A stretch of DNA of 24,759 bases from positions 1 through 24,759 of the forward strand of contig JAVBQA010000012.1 in assembly GCA_031549325.1 (NCBI GenBank), in the 5' to 3' direction. The DNA is from JAJDGF01 sp031549325 (GTDB lineage: Bacteria > Bacillota > Clostridia > Christensenellales > Aristaeellaceae). The translations under genes and the position numbers were made by a program. This document shows, piece after piece, positions 1 to 7,891 of this stretch. The first letter of the stretch is position 1; every line of letters starts with the position of its first letter. The notes beneath the pieces are model-generated. The model did not search any database. It saw only the letters and a list, made by a program, of their open reading frames with translations, and was not told the origin of the DNA.

Positions 1-72
1 CGCATTCCACCTCTGCTTCCGGCCACGCGTGCTGTTGCAACGATCATCTCTCATATCCCTTGGGTTCATCAT
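1..72 (-). CDS. Unidentified protein, N-terminal fragment (runs off left edge)
   Basis: A reading frame opens on the minus strand at an ATG ending at 72 and stays open to the window edge, giving only 24 codons (begins MMNPRDMRDDRCNSTRGRKQ). A strong purine tract (GAGGGGGAG, 87 to 79) lies 6 bases before the ATG, which is the main reason to call it. It follows spoIIE in the same direction, 64 bases after the spoIIE stop, so it may be co-transcribed. The fragment is too short to assign to a family. It does not resemble the start of TilS or Hpt, which often neighbour spoIIE in other Firmicutes. It could also be a chance opening. Confidence 0.3.
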   Translation of the reverse strand, partial: MMNPRDMRDDRCNSTRGRKQRWNA

Positions 73-136
73 GGCCCGCTCCCCCTCAATTGCTCCACAA
101 TGAGCTCTCTAAGGGGCGGCGCTCCTGTCGTCCCCC

Positions 137-2467
137 TCACGCCGGCCCGATGCGGGCCACGAGCGCGGTGATGTCGTCCTTGTGGGCGCCCGCGCGGGCC
201 GCAGCGGCGGAGACGATGCGCTCACACAGCTTCTGAGGCGGCTCGTCCAAGTGCCTGCGCAGTTGCTGCTCCAGCCACTCAACCTGCCCGTCCTGCGCGT
301 TGTCCAGCACGCCGTCGGTCACCATGACGATCAGGTCGTCGACTCGCAGCCGCACGCTGGCCTCGGCGGGGCTGACCTTGTTCAAAACGCCCATGGGCAG
401 CCGCCCGCCCTCGATGACGATGGTGCGCTCGCCGCGCAGCAGCAGCGAAGCGCAGCCCCCCAGCTTGCTGAACTCGGCGCGGCAGGCGCTCAGATCCAGC
501 ACGCACAGGTCGGCGGTGGCGAACATCTCATCGCCGCTTCTGAGCAGCATCAGCTCGTTGATGCCATCGAGCGCCATTGAACAGGGCACGCCCGCCGACA
601 GGAAGCGCTTGAGCAGCTTGAGCGCCGAGGCGCTCTCAGCGGCGGCGCGCTGGCCGCTGCCCATGCCGTCACTGAGGGCCAGCAGCACGCGGCCATCGTT
701 CAGCGCGCCGGTGAGGTGGCTGTCGCCGCTCAGGGTCCCGCCCTGCCCGGCGCGCCCCGCAAAGCCCACATCCACGCTCAGGCGCGGCGCGGGCACGAAG
801 CACAGCTCGTCCTGGTAGATCCCGTCGCCCAGCACGGCGGGCTTCATTTGCATGCCCAGGATCTTTGACAGCCCGCGCGACGCCTTGCCCGCGGCGGATC
901 GGTTCCAGAAGGTATTTCTCAGGCCGATGAACAGCTGTGGCAGGTCGTCCTCCACAGCCCAGATGGCGTCGGTGTTCAGTCCCTCCCGATCCAGCGCCGC
1001 GCTGACGCGCATGACCAGATCGCGGTCCAGCGACACCGGCCGCGCCAGCTTGTCCCCTTCGGAGAGCAGCGCCTCGGAGGCCTGATGAAACTGACTGCTG
1101 AGCAACGCCTTGCACTCGCCGCGCTCCTTCGCCGCGCGGCGCTGCTGGTCAAAATCGCTGAGCAGCGGGCCCAGCCTCCGCGGGATCTGGGCAGCCCTTC
1201 TGCACCGCCTCATGATGTCGGGGGGCACGGTGCTCTGGGTGGCATCCATCAGCCGCCCGCACAGCGTATCGGACAGCATCTCCACCAGCAACCGGTTGCC
1301 CTTGCCGCCGCCCGACCAGCAGTGCGCATAATTTGAGCACCCCTCGCACAGCCGCTCGCGCATTCGCCCCACCAGCGCCTGCTCGTCCGGCAGAGGCGAT
1401 GGCGTCTCATACCCCGCCGACATCTCCTCAAACAGCAGCCCCAGCGCGCGCACGCGCTTCTCGGCGTCCTGGCGCATGTGGGTGACCATGCGCTCCGAAT
1501 CCTGCTCCATGGGCGCGGGCACAAACCAGCCCGCCACGCGCCGTTCGACCTGGGGCGGCACGAAGCACAAGCCCACCCCCGCCAGCAGCGCCACATAAGG
1601 ATTGATGGCGCCAATCTGGCTGCCGGAGGTATAGATCAGCGAGATGGCGTTGCCGAGCAGAAACGCCAGCGCCATGGCCGGACGCCCCAGCGGCTTGGCG
1701 GCCCCGGCAAGCAACCCGCACAGCGCCAGCGCCACGCCCACATAAGGGCTGTCGCCGATCAGCGTCAGCGCGCTGCCGCACAAGACCCCCGCCACCGCGC
1801 CCGCGCCCACCGAACAGCACGCGCCCATCAGCGTCAGCCCGGCAGCCAGCAGGTGCGCCAAGGGCACGCCCGCGATAGGAATCAATCGGAGGCCAATCAG
1901 CATCGCCAGGGAGAGCAGCACCAGCGACAGCTGCTCCTCGGACAGCAGCTTGCTGCGCCGCGGATTCATGGAGATGGCTGAGATCATCGTGGGCGCGCAG
2001 GCCAGCGCCAGCACGGCGTTCACCAGCGCCATCATCAGGTCATAGGGGAACTCGCGCGCGAACGGCAGCGCCGAAGCCAGCATGGAGACGCCCGCAAGCC
2101 CCGCGCAGAGCGCGTCTTTCATGCGCAGCTCGCCGGTGCGCGCATCCGACAGCAGCGGCAGCCGCTTCGCAAGGATGAACAGCAGCTGCGCCGTCAGGCA
2201 GCCCATCAGCGGCGCGATGACCTGCACCGTCCCAAGCTCCCATGGGCAGCCAAAGAAGCAACCGATCAGCATGGCGACGGCGGACTTGTCCGCCATCAGC
2301 CCGGCGCAGAAACACGCGATGGCAAAAGGCGCTCCCAGACTCACCGGTGCGGCACGGGTAAGCACCGCCATCAGCAGCGCCAACCCCACATGCGCGAGGC
2401 CCATTCCCCACACGCGCTCAGCTCGCTTTTGTAACCGCGAGGTGCCCAACTCGGCGATCCTGATCAT
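137..2467 (-). CDS. spoIIE: Stage II sporulation protein E, membrane-bound PP2C phosphatase
   Basis: SpoIIE dephosphorylates the anti-anti-sigma factor SpoIIAA, which frees sigma-F in the forespore, and it also acts at the polar division septum. The 776-residue product is close to the usual family length of about 800. Residues about 20-310 are a run of hydrophobic membrane segments. A Cys motif follows (C374, C377, C383, then W384), and the C-terminal PP2C/SpoIIE domain spans about 560-776. Metal-binding aspartates are visible at D600-G601 (LSDGMGSG), D718-G719 (VTDGV) and D764-D765 (KDDIT). The ATG at 2467 has GGAGGGG 6-7 bases upstream. I found no convincing sigma-A -35/-10 pair upstream; a one-mismatch Spo0A-box-like heptamer (TGTTGAA, 2546-2552) is weak evidence for Spo0A control. 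Identification is secure. Confidence 0.96.
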   Translation of the reverse strand: MIRIAELGTSRLQKRAERVWGMGLAHVGLALLMAVLTRAAPVSLGAPFAIACFCAGLMADKSAVAMLIGCFFGCPWELGTVQVIAPLMGCLTAQLLFILAKRLPLLSDARTGELRMKDALCAGLAGVSMLASALPFAREFPYDLMMALVNAVLALACAPTMISAISMNPRRSKLLSEEQLSLVLLSLAMLIGLRLIPIAGVPLAHLLAAGLTLMGACCSVGAGAVAGVLCGSALTLIGDSPYVGVALALCGLLAGAAKPLGRPAMALAFLLGNAISLIYTSGSQIGAINPYVALLAGVGLCFVPPQVERRVAGWFVPAPMEQDSERMVTHMRQDAEKRVRALGLLFEEMSAGYETPSPLPDEQALVGRMRERLCEGCSNYAHCWSGGGKGNRLLVEMLSDTLCGRLMDATQSTVPPDIMRRCRRAAQIPRRLGPLLSDFDQQRRAAKERGECKALLSSQFHQASEALLSEGDKLARPVSLDRDLVMRVSAALDREGLNTDAIWAVEDDLPQLFIGLRNTFWNRSAAGKASRGLSKILGMQMKPAVLGDGIYQDELCFVPAPRLSVDVGFAGRAGQGGTLSGDSHLTGALNDGRVLLALSDGMGSGQRAAAESASALKLLKRFLSAGVPCSMALDGINELMLLRSGDEMFATADLCVLDLSACRAEFSKLGGCASLLLRGERTIVIEGGRLPMGVLNKVSPAEASVRLRVDDLIVMVTDGVLDNAQDGQVEWLEQQLRRHLDEPPQKLCERIVSAAAARAGAHKDDITALVARIGPA

Positions 2468-2557
2468 CTGCCGCCCCTCCGATCTGCACGCTGTACGGAG
2501 ATATATGTGGTAATTCCACGATTTAGAACCACATCGCGCGAAAAATGTTGAAGCCGA

Positions 2558-2585
2558 ACGCGGGCCTGTTCCCCGGCATAGGATG
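2558..2585 (+). promoter_or_regulatory. Possible sigma-K-like promoter of the LysM gene
   Basis: AC at 2558-2559, a 17-base spacer and CATAGGATG at 2577-2585 resemble the late mother-cell sigma-K pattern (AC, then CATANNNTA), with the last base of the -10 wrong. A start near 2592 would leave a short leader before the AGGAGG at 2606. The motif is degenerate, so this is only suggestive. Confidence 0.22.
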
Positions 2586-2618
2586 GTAGCGACAAGCCAT
2601 CAGTCAGGAGGAATGCGC

Positions 2619-3395
2619 ATGGAAAATCGAGGCAATTGCCCGCGGGGATCGACTACATACCTGTGGGCCACGGGCGACACGCTGACCAGCGTGGCGCTTC
2701 GGCACGGCGTTTCCGAGCAGGCCATTCGCCAGGCCAACCCGGGCACCGACTTTGACAGGCTCGGCATGGGCGCGATGATCTGCATCCCGGATCGCCCGCT
2801 GCAGTGCGTGGACGGCGTGCTGCACCCGGTGCGCCGGGGCGATACGATCGAGTCCATCGCCCGGGCGCACGGCGTCAGCGCACTGGAAGTGATGGAGCGC
2901 AACCCCTACGTGGATCCGAGCAATTTGCAGGTTGGCCAGCTGCTGTGCATCCCGGAGCGCGCGCCCAGCCCGCCGCCCGCCCCGCCCCAGCCGCCCGTAC
3001 CGCCCGTGCCGCCTGTGCCGCCTGTGCCGACACCCACGCCGATTCCCCCGGCCCCCCGGCCCCAGTGCCCCGCCGGGTACACCCCGGGCATGGTGCAGTA
3101 TGGGGAGACGATCGCCGACATCCTGCTTCGGAACAACATTTCCTATCAGGCATTCGCGCTGGCCAACCCGAGCCTCAACCCCGAGCGGCTGCTGCCCGGC
3201 CAGCGCTACTGCGTGCCGCCGGTTGGCTCGCGGGGCTTGTGCGCGCCGGGCGGGCGCAGCTATGTGATGGCCCAGGGCGAATCGCTCGCCAGCGTGGCGC
3301 AGCGGTTCAACACCACGTCCGCACAGCTGCTTCGCCTCAACCGCAGCCTGGCGCCGGGAGATTTTATCCCGGGCAGGACGATCTGCTTGGGATAA
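2619..3395 (+). CDS. Protein with four LysM domains and a proline-rich linker
   Basis: LysM modules bind N-acetylglucosamine-containing glycans such as peptidoglycan. The frame is open from 2583, but AGGAGG at 2606-2611 sits 7 bases before the ATG at 2619, so that start is chosen (258 residues). LysM repeats lie at about 13-56, 68-112, 157-200 and 214-257, in two pairs separated by a Pro-rich spacer (113-148). Each repeat ends in a Cys-hydrophobic-Pro/Gly element (CIP, CIP, CVP, CLG), and extra Cys residues occur in the linkers, so disulfide cross-linking is possible. There is no signal peptide or membrane segment, which fits a protein deposited from the mother cell onto the spore, as SafA is, better than an ordinary secreted hydrolase. 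No catalytic domain is present. The spore role is inferred from the divergent spoIIE and a weak sigma-K-like promoter. Confidence 0.9.
   Translation: MENRGNCPRGSTTYLWATGDTLTSVALRHGVSEQAIRQANPGTDFDRLGMGAMICIPDRPLQCVDGVLHPVRRGDTIESIARAHGVSALEVMERNPYVDPSNLQVGQLLCIPERAPSPPPAPPQPPVPPVPPVPPVPTPTPIPPAPRPQCPAGYTPGMVQYGETIADILLRNNISYQAFALANPSLNPERLLPGQRYCVPPVGSRGLCAPGGRSYVMAQGESLASVAQRFNTTSAQLLRLNRSLAPGDFIPGRTICLG
2991..3026 (+). repeat. Four 9-bp tandem repeats in the proline linker
   Basis: Units are CCGCCCGTA, CCGCCCGTG, CCGCCTGTG and CCGCCTGTG, encoding Pro-Pro-Val four times in the linker between the two LysM pairs. Such in-frame units can change copy number by slippage and so alter linker length. 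Confidence 0.85.
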
Positions 3396-3467
3396 CGTGG
3401 GCGGATTCCGCCCAAGCGGGGCCATAGGGCGCGGGTGACCAGTTTATCCATTTTGAACGCTTCACAC

Positions 3468-3492
3468 GGGCGGCAGAGGTGGCCTGCCGCCC
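3468..3492 (+). terminator. GC-rich hairpin after the LysM gene
   Basis: GGGCGGCAG (3468-3476) pairs perfectly with CTGCCGCCC (3484-3492) across a 7-base loop. A smaller hairpin GGGCGG-ATT-CCGCCC lies just after the stop at 3399-3413. Neither has a clear T-tract, so termination is plausible but not certain. Confidence 0.4.
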
Positions 3493-3526
3493 CATTCCTA
3501 CCATATTCAATTCACCAACTCTACAC

Positions 3527-3555
3527 TTGCATGTCGACCTGTTTCGCGATACAAT
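3527..3555 (+). promoter_or_regulatory. Sigma-A promoter of the MFS-pepF-AEC operon
   Basis: TTGCAT at 3527-3532 and TACAAT at 3550-3555 are separated by 17 bases, a near-consensus vegetative promoter. Transcription would start near 3562, 27 bases before the first gene. Confidence 0.75.
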
Positions 3556-3588
3556 GATTGCGGATCATGTGGGTATGGAGGCTGTTGA

Positions 3589-5043
3589 ATGAAGTCAATC
3601 CAGCTCTGGACGCGGCGTCATTTCCAGCTATTCGATAAGACCGGCCTGTCAAAAGATCAGGTTCGGCTGCTCAACGTTTTCATCTACGCGATCATGGGCG
3701 GCGTGGTGTTTGGCAACATCACCACCGGCGTCGCCATGGCCAGCTACATGGGCGCGCTGGGCGCCAGCGACTCGCTCTATGGCTTTGTGATGGCGCTGCC
3801 CCCGCTGGCCAACGCGTTTCAGTTCCTGGTTTCCTATTGGATGGAGAAAACACACAAGCGCAGGGCGCTGTTCATGGTGTCCGGGCTGATTCAGCGGGCC
3901 CTCTGGGTGCCGTTCGCGCTGGTGCCGCTGATGATCCCGCTGTCTCAGCCCCAGCTGCGGCTGTGGACGGCGGTGATCCTGACGGTGGTCAGCGCCTGCA
4001 TGAGCCCGGTGATGAACGTCAGCTTTTTCTCGCTGTTCAACGACAGCGTGCCCATCCGCATTCGCGGGCGCTACCTGGCCACGCGCAGCCGGATCTCAAC
4101 CGTGGTAGGCTTTGTGATGGGCTTGGTCACCGGCGTGCTGCTGGACGCGCTGCCCCCGTTCACCAACTATGTGGTGGTGTTCGGGCTGGGCGCGGTGTTT
4201 GGGCTGTTTGACATGTGCTGCTATTTCTTCACGAAATTCCCCGACATGAAGGCCTCCGGCGCCGCGCCCGACAACATGTTCCGCATGCTGAAGTGCGTGC
4301 TGTCCGACAAGAAATACATGCGCATCGTGATCACGCTCACCTGCTGGTTCTTCGCGGTACAGGTGGCGTCGCCCTTCTTTCCCAAGTTCTCCCGCGACAT
4401 CATGCACATGAGCAACCTCGAGACCATCATCTCCGGCCAGGTGATCTACAGCCTGATGCTGATCTTCGTGGTGACGCGCTGGGGGCGCGCGATGGACGAG
4501 TACGGCAACAAGCCGGTGCTGGTGATCGCGGCGCTGATCACTTCGTTCGTGCCGGCGTTCTGGATCCGGATCGGGCCGGGCATGTTCTTTCTGGCGCTGG
4601 CCAGCAACGCGCTGTCCGGCCTGACCTACTGCGCAGTGGATCTGGGCGCGCAGAACCTGTTCATGTCTCAAGCGCCGGAGAAAAACCGCTCTATGTACTT
4701 CGCGGTATACTTCATCTTCACGCAGCTGCTCGGCCTGGCGCTTGGCTCGGCCGTGGGCGGCTTTTTGCTGGACACGGCGCTCAGCCCGGTGGACGCGCTG
4801 GGCATCGTGCTGAGCGGTGTGCCGTTCACGCGGTACAACGCGCTGTTCGTGCTGTCGTTCATTCTGCGCCTGACCACGGTGCTGGGGCTGCTGACCACCA
4901 TGAAGACCGATTCGCCCCGCCACACAAAAGAGATGCTGCAGGCCATGGCGCGCGCGCCGCGCAAGGGCTACCGCCAGCTGGCCTATGGCATAAAGCGGTG
5001 GCATCTGCGCAAACAATATGACATGACCGCGAAAGAGGAATAG
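3589..5043 (+). CDS. Major facilitator superfamily transporter
   Basis: This is a secondary transporter of the cytoplasmic membrane; its substrate cannot be told from sequence. The 484 residues hold about 12 hydrophobic segments in two halves. A basic cytoplasmic loop follows segment 2 (WMEKTHKRRALF), where MFS proteins carry motif A, and another charged loop (IRIRGRYLATRSR) precedes segment 5. TGGAGG (3576-3581) is 7 bases before the ATG. It is the first gene of an apparent operon and is followed after 11 bases by pepF, which could suggest transport linked to peptide use, though that is inference. No truncation or frameshift is visible. Confidence 0.88.
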   Translation: MKSIQLWTRRHFQLFDKTGLSKDQVRLLNVFIYAIMGGVVFGNITTGVAMASYMGALGASDSLYGFVMALPPLANAFQFLVSYWMEKTHKRRALFMVSGLIQRALWVPFALVPLMIPLSQPQLRLWTAVILTVVSACMSPVMNVSFFSLFNDSVPIRIRGRYLATRSRISTVVGFVMGLVTGVLLDALPPFTNYVVVFGLGAVFGLFDMCCYFFTKFPDMKASGAAPDNMFRMLKCVLSDKKYMRIVITLTCWFFAVQVASPFFPKFSRDIMHMSNLETIISGQVIYSLMLIFVVTRWGRAMDEYGNKPVLVIAALITSFVPAFWIRIGPGMFFLALASNALSGLTYCAVDLGAQNLFMSQAPEKNRSMYFAVYFIFTQLLGLALGSAVGGFLLDTALSPVDALGIVLSGVPFTRYNALFVLSFILRLTTVLGLLTTMKTDSPRHTKEMLQAMARAPRKGYRQLAYGIKRWHLRKQYDMTAKEE

Positions 5044-5054
5044 GAGACGACGCC

Positions 5055-6836
5055 ATGCCCGTGACGAGAGACCAGCTGCCCGCGCGCGACAAGTGGAACC
5101 TCGGGGATATCTACCAGAGCGACGCGCTGTGGAGCGATGAGCATACAAGAGTTGCCGAGCGCGTGAAGGCGCTGTCCGGATACCAGGGTCAGCTGTCCGA
5201 TCCGGCGCGGCTCCTGCCCGCGCTCGCCGAGATGTTTGAGCTGAACCGGCTGGTGACCAAGCTGTTCTCCTACGCCCGGATGCACCGCGACGAGGACAAC
5301 ACGCTGACCCAATACCAGGCGCTGACCGACCGAGCCCAGACGCTCTCTGTGAGCTTCGGCTCGGCGTGCTCGTTCGCGGCGCCCGAGCTGCTGGCGCTGC
5401 CGGAGGATTACCTGCGATCGCTGCTCGGAAAGAGCGAGTTCAAAGATTATCATGTCTACATCCGCGAACTGATCCGCCAGCGCCCCCACACGCTGTCCGC
5501 AGCCGAGGAGAAGATCGTGGCCATGGCGGGTGAGCTGGTGGCCGCGCCGAGCACGATCTACGACATGCTGACCGACGCGGACATGCGCTTCCCGATGATC
5601 CGGGGCGAGGACGGCGAGCTGTTCCAGCTGACCCAGTCCAACTACATCCCCACCATGATGAGCAAGAACCGCACCGTGCGCAAGGCAGCGTACGAGGCGT
5701 ATTTCGGTGTGTACAAGGGCTTCGCGGCCACCATCCCGGCGGCCTACGCGGCGTCGGTGAAGGGCGACCTGTTCGCGGCGCAGACCGGTAAGTTTGATTC
5801 GGCGCTGGAAGCCGCGCTGTTCCCGGACGACGTGCCCGCCTCGGTGTACAGTGCGCTCATCGCCGCCATGCGCAATCACCTGCCCGGGCTGAACAAGCTG
5901 GTCACGCTGAACGCGCGCCAGAATGGGCTCGACAAGCCATCCATGTACGATGTCTACGTGCCGGTATCGCTGGGGTTTGACCTCAAACTGCCGTTTGACG
6001 AGGCGTACGCGCTGGTGTGTGATTGCCTGCATCCGCTGGGCGACGATTACGTCAGGGTGCTGCGCCAGGCGCGGGAGGAGCGCTGGATCGATCCGTTCTC
6101 GAGCCCGGGCAAATCCAGCGGCGCTTACTCCAGCGGCACCTACGACACCCACCCCTACGTGCTGATGAATTACCACGAGGATCTGGATAGTTTGCTCACG
6201 ATCGCGCACGAGATGGGCCACTCGATGCACACCTACTACTCCGACCGCACGCAGCCCTTCCCCACCAGCGACTACTCGATCTTCGTGGCCGAGGTCGCCT
6301 CCACGGTGAACGAAGTGCTGGTGATGCTGGAGCTGCTGGATCGGCATCCGGAGAAAGAGGCCCAGGCGTACCTGTTGTACACGCTGCTGGACGGCTTTCG
6401 TTCCACCGTGTTCCGCCAGACGATGTTCGCCGAATTCGAGCAGCAGGCGCACGCGCTGGCCGAATCCGGCGAGGCGCTGACCATCGACAGCCTGAACGAG
6501 ATCTACGGCAGGCTAAACGCCGCCTATTACGAAAGCGTCGAGCAGGACGACTGGATCGCCCACGAGTGGATGCGGATCCCCCACTTCTACCGCGCGTTCT
6601 ATGTCTACAAATACGCCACCGGGTTCTCGGCGGCGACGGCGATCGCGCAGCGGATCCGGCAAGAGGGAGCACCCGCGGTGAGCGCCTACCGGAAGTTTTT
6701 ATCGGCGGGCGCCAGCGTGAGCCCCATCGAGGCGCTGAAGCTGGCCGGGATCGACATGAGCACCGGCGCGCCGGTGGAGCAGGCGCTGGGCCTGTTTGAG
6801 AAACTGCTGGCGCGGTATGAGAACGCGCTGAAATAA
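5055..6836 (+). CDS. pepF: Oligoendopeptidase F, M3 family zinc metallopeptidase
   Basis: PepF is a cytoplasmic zinc endopeptidase that cleaves short oligopeptides, usually about 7-17 residues. The product is 593 residues, typical for the family. The M3 zinc site is complete: H385-E386-M-G-H389 within LTIAHEMGHSMHTYYS, with the third ligand E413 in AEVASTVNE. The C-terminal substrate-side region (HEWMRIPHFYRAFYVYKYAT) is also conserved. AGGAG (5042-5046) overlaps the end of the MFS gene and sits 8 bases before the ATG, so the two genes are co-transcribed. The AEC transporter follows after 21 bases. Family membership is certain; physiological substrates are not known. Confidence 0.96.
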   Translation: MPVTRDQLPARDKWNLGDIYQSDALWSDEHTRVAERVKALSGYQGQLSDPARLLPALAEMFELNRLVTKLFSYARMHRDEDNTLTQYQALTDRAQTLSVSFGSACSFAAPELLALPEDYLRSLLGKSEFKDYHVYIRELIRQRPHTLSAAEEKIVAMAGELVAAPSTIYDMLTDADMRFPMIRGEDGELFQLTQSNYIPTMMSKNRTVRKAAYEAYFGVYKGFAATIPAAYAASVKGDLFAAQTGKFDSALEAALFPDDVPASVYSALIAAMRNHLPGLNKLVTLNARQNGLDKPSMYDVYVPVSLGFDLKLPFDEAYALVCDCLHPLGDDYVRVLRQAREERWIDPFSSPGKSSGAYSSGTYDTHPYVLMNYHEDLDSLLTIAHEMGHSMHTYYSDRTQPFPTSDYSIFVAEVASTVNEVLVMLELLDRHPEKEAQAYLLYTLLDGFRSTVFRQTMFAEFEQQAHALAESGEALTIDSLNEIYGRLNAAYYESVEQDDWIAHEWMRIPHFYRAFYVYKYATGFSAATAIAQRIRQEGAPAVSAYRKFLSAGASVSPIEALKLAGIDMSTGAPVEQALGLFEKLLARYENALK

Positions 6837-6857
6837 CGGGCAAAGGAACGCTTACGA

Positions 6858-7772
6858 ATGAACATTCTTCCGGTTCTGAACCAGATCATCATGCTGGCGC
6901 TCGTGATGGGCGTGGGGCTGGTCATGCGCAAGATCGACGTGCTGCAGGACGCGGTCATCAAGGGCGCCAACCGGCTGATCATGACGGTCACCTGGCCGGC
7001 GCTGATGATCCTGACCACCCAGAAAGATTTTTCGCCCGAGATCCTCAAAACGTATCTGGCGATCATGATTGGTTCGGGCCTGATGATGGCGGTGCTCAGC
7101 CTTCTGCTGGCGCGGGCGTACAAAAACCGGTTCAAGGACGTGGCCGCGGCCATGTCGATGCTGTCGGTGCTGCCCAACGCCGGGTTCTTCGGGATCCCGA
7201 TCATCGAAGCGATGTACGGCAGCCAGGGGCTGCTGTTCCTGTCGGCGTACATCATGGGGTTCAATCTGGTGCTGTGGTCGGTGTCGGTGTCCACATTCAG
7301 CGGGTTCAGCGTGAAGAACCTGAAAGGGCTGATCAACCCGGGGCTGATGGGCTCGGTGATCGGACTGACGTTGTTTCTGCTCAGGATCCACCTGCCCACG
7401 CCGCTATTCAGCACGGTGAGCCAGCTGGCGGCGATCAACACGCCGCTGTCCATGCTGATTCTGGGCGCGCGCATGGAGGCGCTCAGGCCCAGGCAGTTGC
7501 TGGACGCCAGGCTGTGGCTGACGCAGAGCATCAAGCTGATCGCGCTGCCGCTGATCACGCTTTTCGTGTTGCGGCTGATGGGCGTGACGGGCGAGGCGCT
7601 CGTGATCTTCGTGGCATGCACGGCAATGCCCAGCGCGGTGTCGGTGCAGATGTTCACCGAACGGTTCGGCGGGGACGTGTATTTTTCGGCCAAGGGCACG
7701 TCGACGTCCACGCTGTGCTCGCTGGTGACGCTGCCGCTCATGATCTGGCTGACGGGCCTGGTGGCGGGATAA
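6858..7772 (+). CDS. AEC (auxin efflux carrier) family transporter
   Basis: Bacterial AEC proteins are membrane carriers for organic anions such as malate, malonate or other carboxylates; the substrate here is unknown. The 304-residue product consists almost entirely of hydrophobic segments in two similar halves. Family marks are visible: PNAGFFGIPII around residue 97-107 in the first half, and INTPLSMLILGAR and TAMPSAVSVQMF in the second. It starts 21 bases after the pepF stop with an AAAGGAA ribosome site and is the last gene of the operon, with a terminator about 80 bases beyond. Its join to pepF suggests uptake or export of a product of peptide or amino-acid breakdown, which is inference only. 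Confidence 0.92.
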   Translation: MNILPVLNQIIMLALVMGVGLVMRKIDVLQDAVIKGANRLIMTVTWPALMILTTQKDFSPEILKTYLAIMIGSGLMMAVLSLLLARAYKNRFKDVAAAMSMLSVLPNAGFFGIPIIEAMYGSQGLLFLSAYIMGFNLVLWSVSVSTFSGFSVKNLKGLINPGLMGSVIGLTLFLLRIHLPTPLFSTVSQLAAINTPLSMLILGARMEALRPRQLLDARLWLTQSIKLIALPLITLFVLRLMGVTGEALVIFVACTAMPSAVSVQMFTERFGGDVYFSAKGTSTSTLCSLVTLPLMIWLTGLVAG

Positions 7773-7850
7773 CCGAAGATCCCAAGGGGGCCGAATTCCT
7801 TTGGCGGGGTGCTTGCGGGTGGAGCCGCCAGCCAAGCGCTGACAAAATCG

Positions 7851-7877
7851 CCGCCAGCCGGCTGAAGGCGGTTTTTT
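7851..7877 (+). terminator. Intrinsic terminator of the MFS-pepF-AEC operon
   Basis: CCGCC (7851-7855) pairs with GGCGG (7867-7871), the inner AGCC-GGCT can extend the fold, and six T residues follow at 7872-7877. On the minus strand the same hairpin is followed by CGATTTTG, so it may also serve the converging kinase gene ending at 7892. Confidence 0.8.
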
Positions 7878-7891
7878 CGCCCGGTCATGGA

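Noticed and set aside
2546..2552. Spo0A box upstream of spoIIE (TGTTGAA)
   Set aside because: It has one mismatch to the heptamer and no properly placed -10/-35, so it is not strong enough to list as a feature.
4983..6452. Long minus-strand open frame opposite pepF
   Set aside because: pepF is certain from its zinc site; the reverse product is rich in Arg, Gln, His and Val with no family match.
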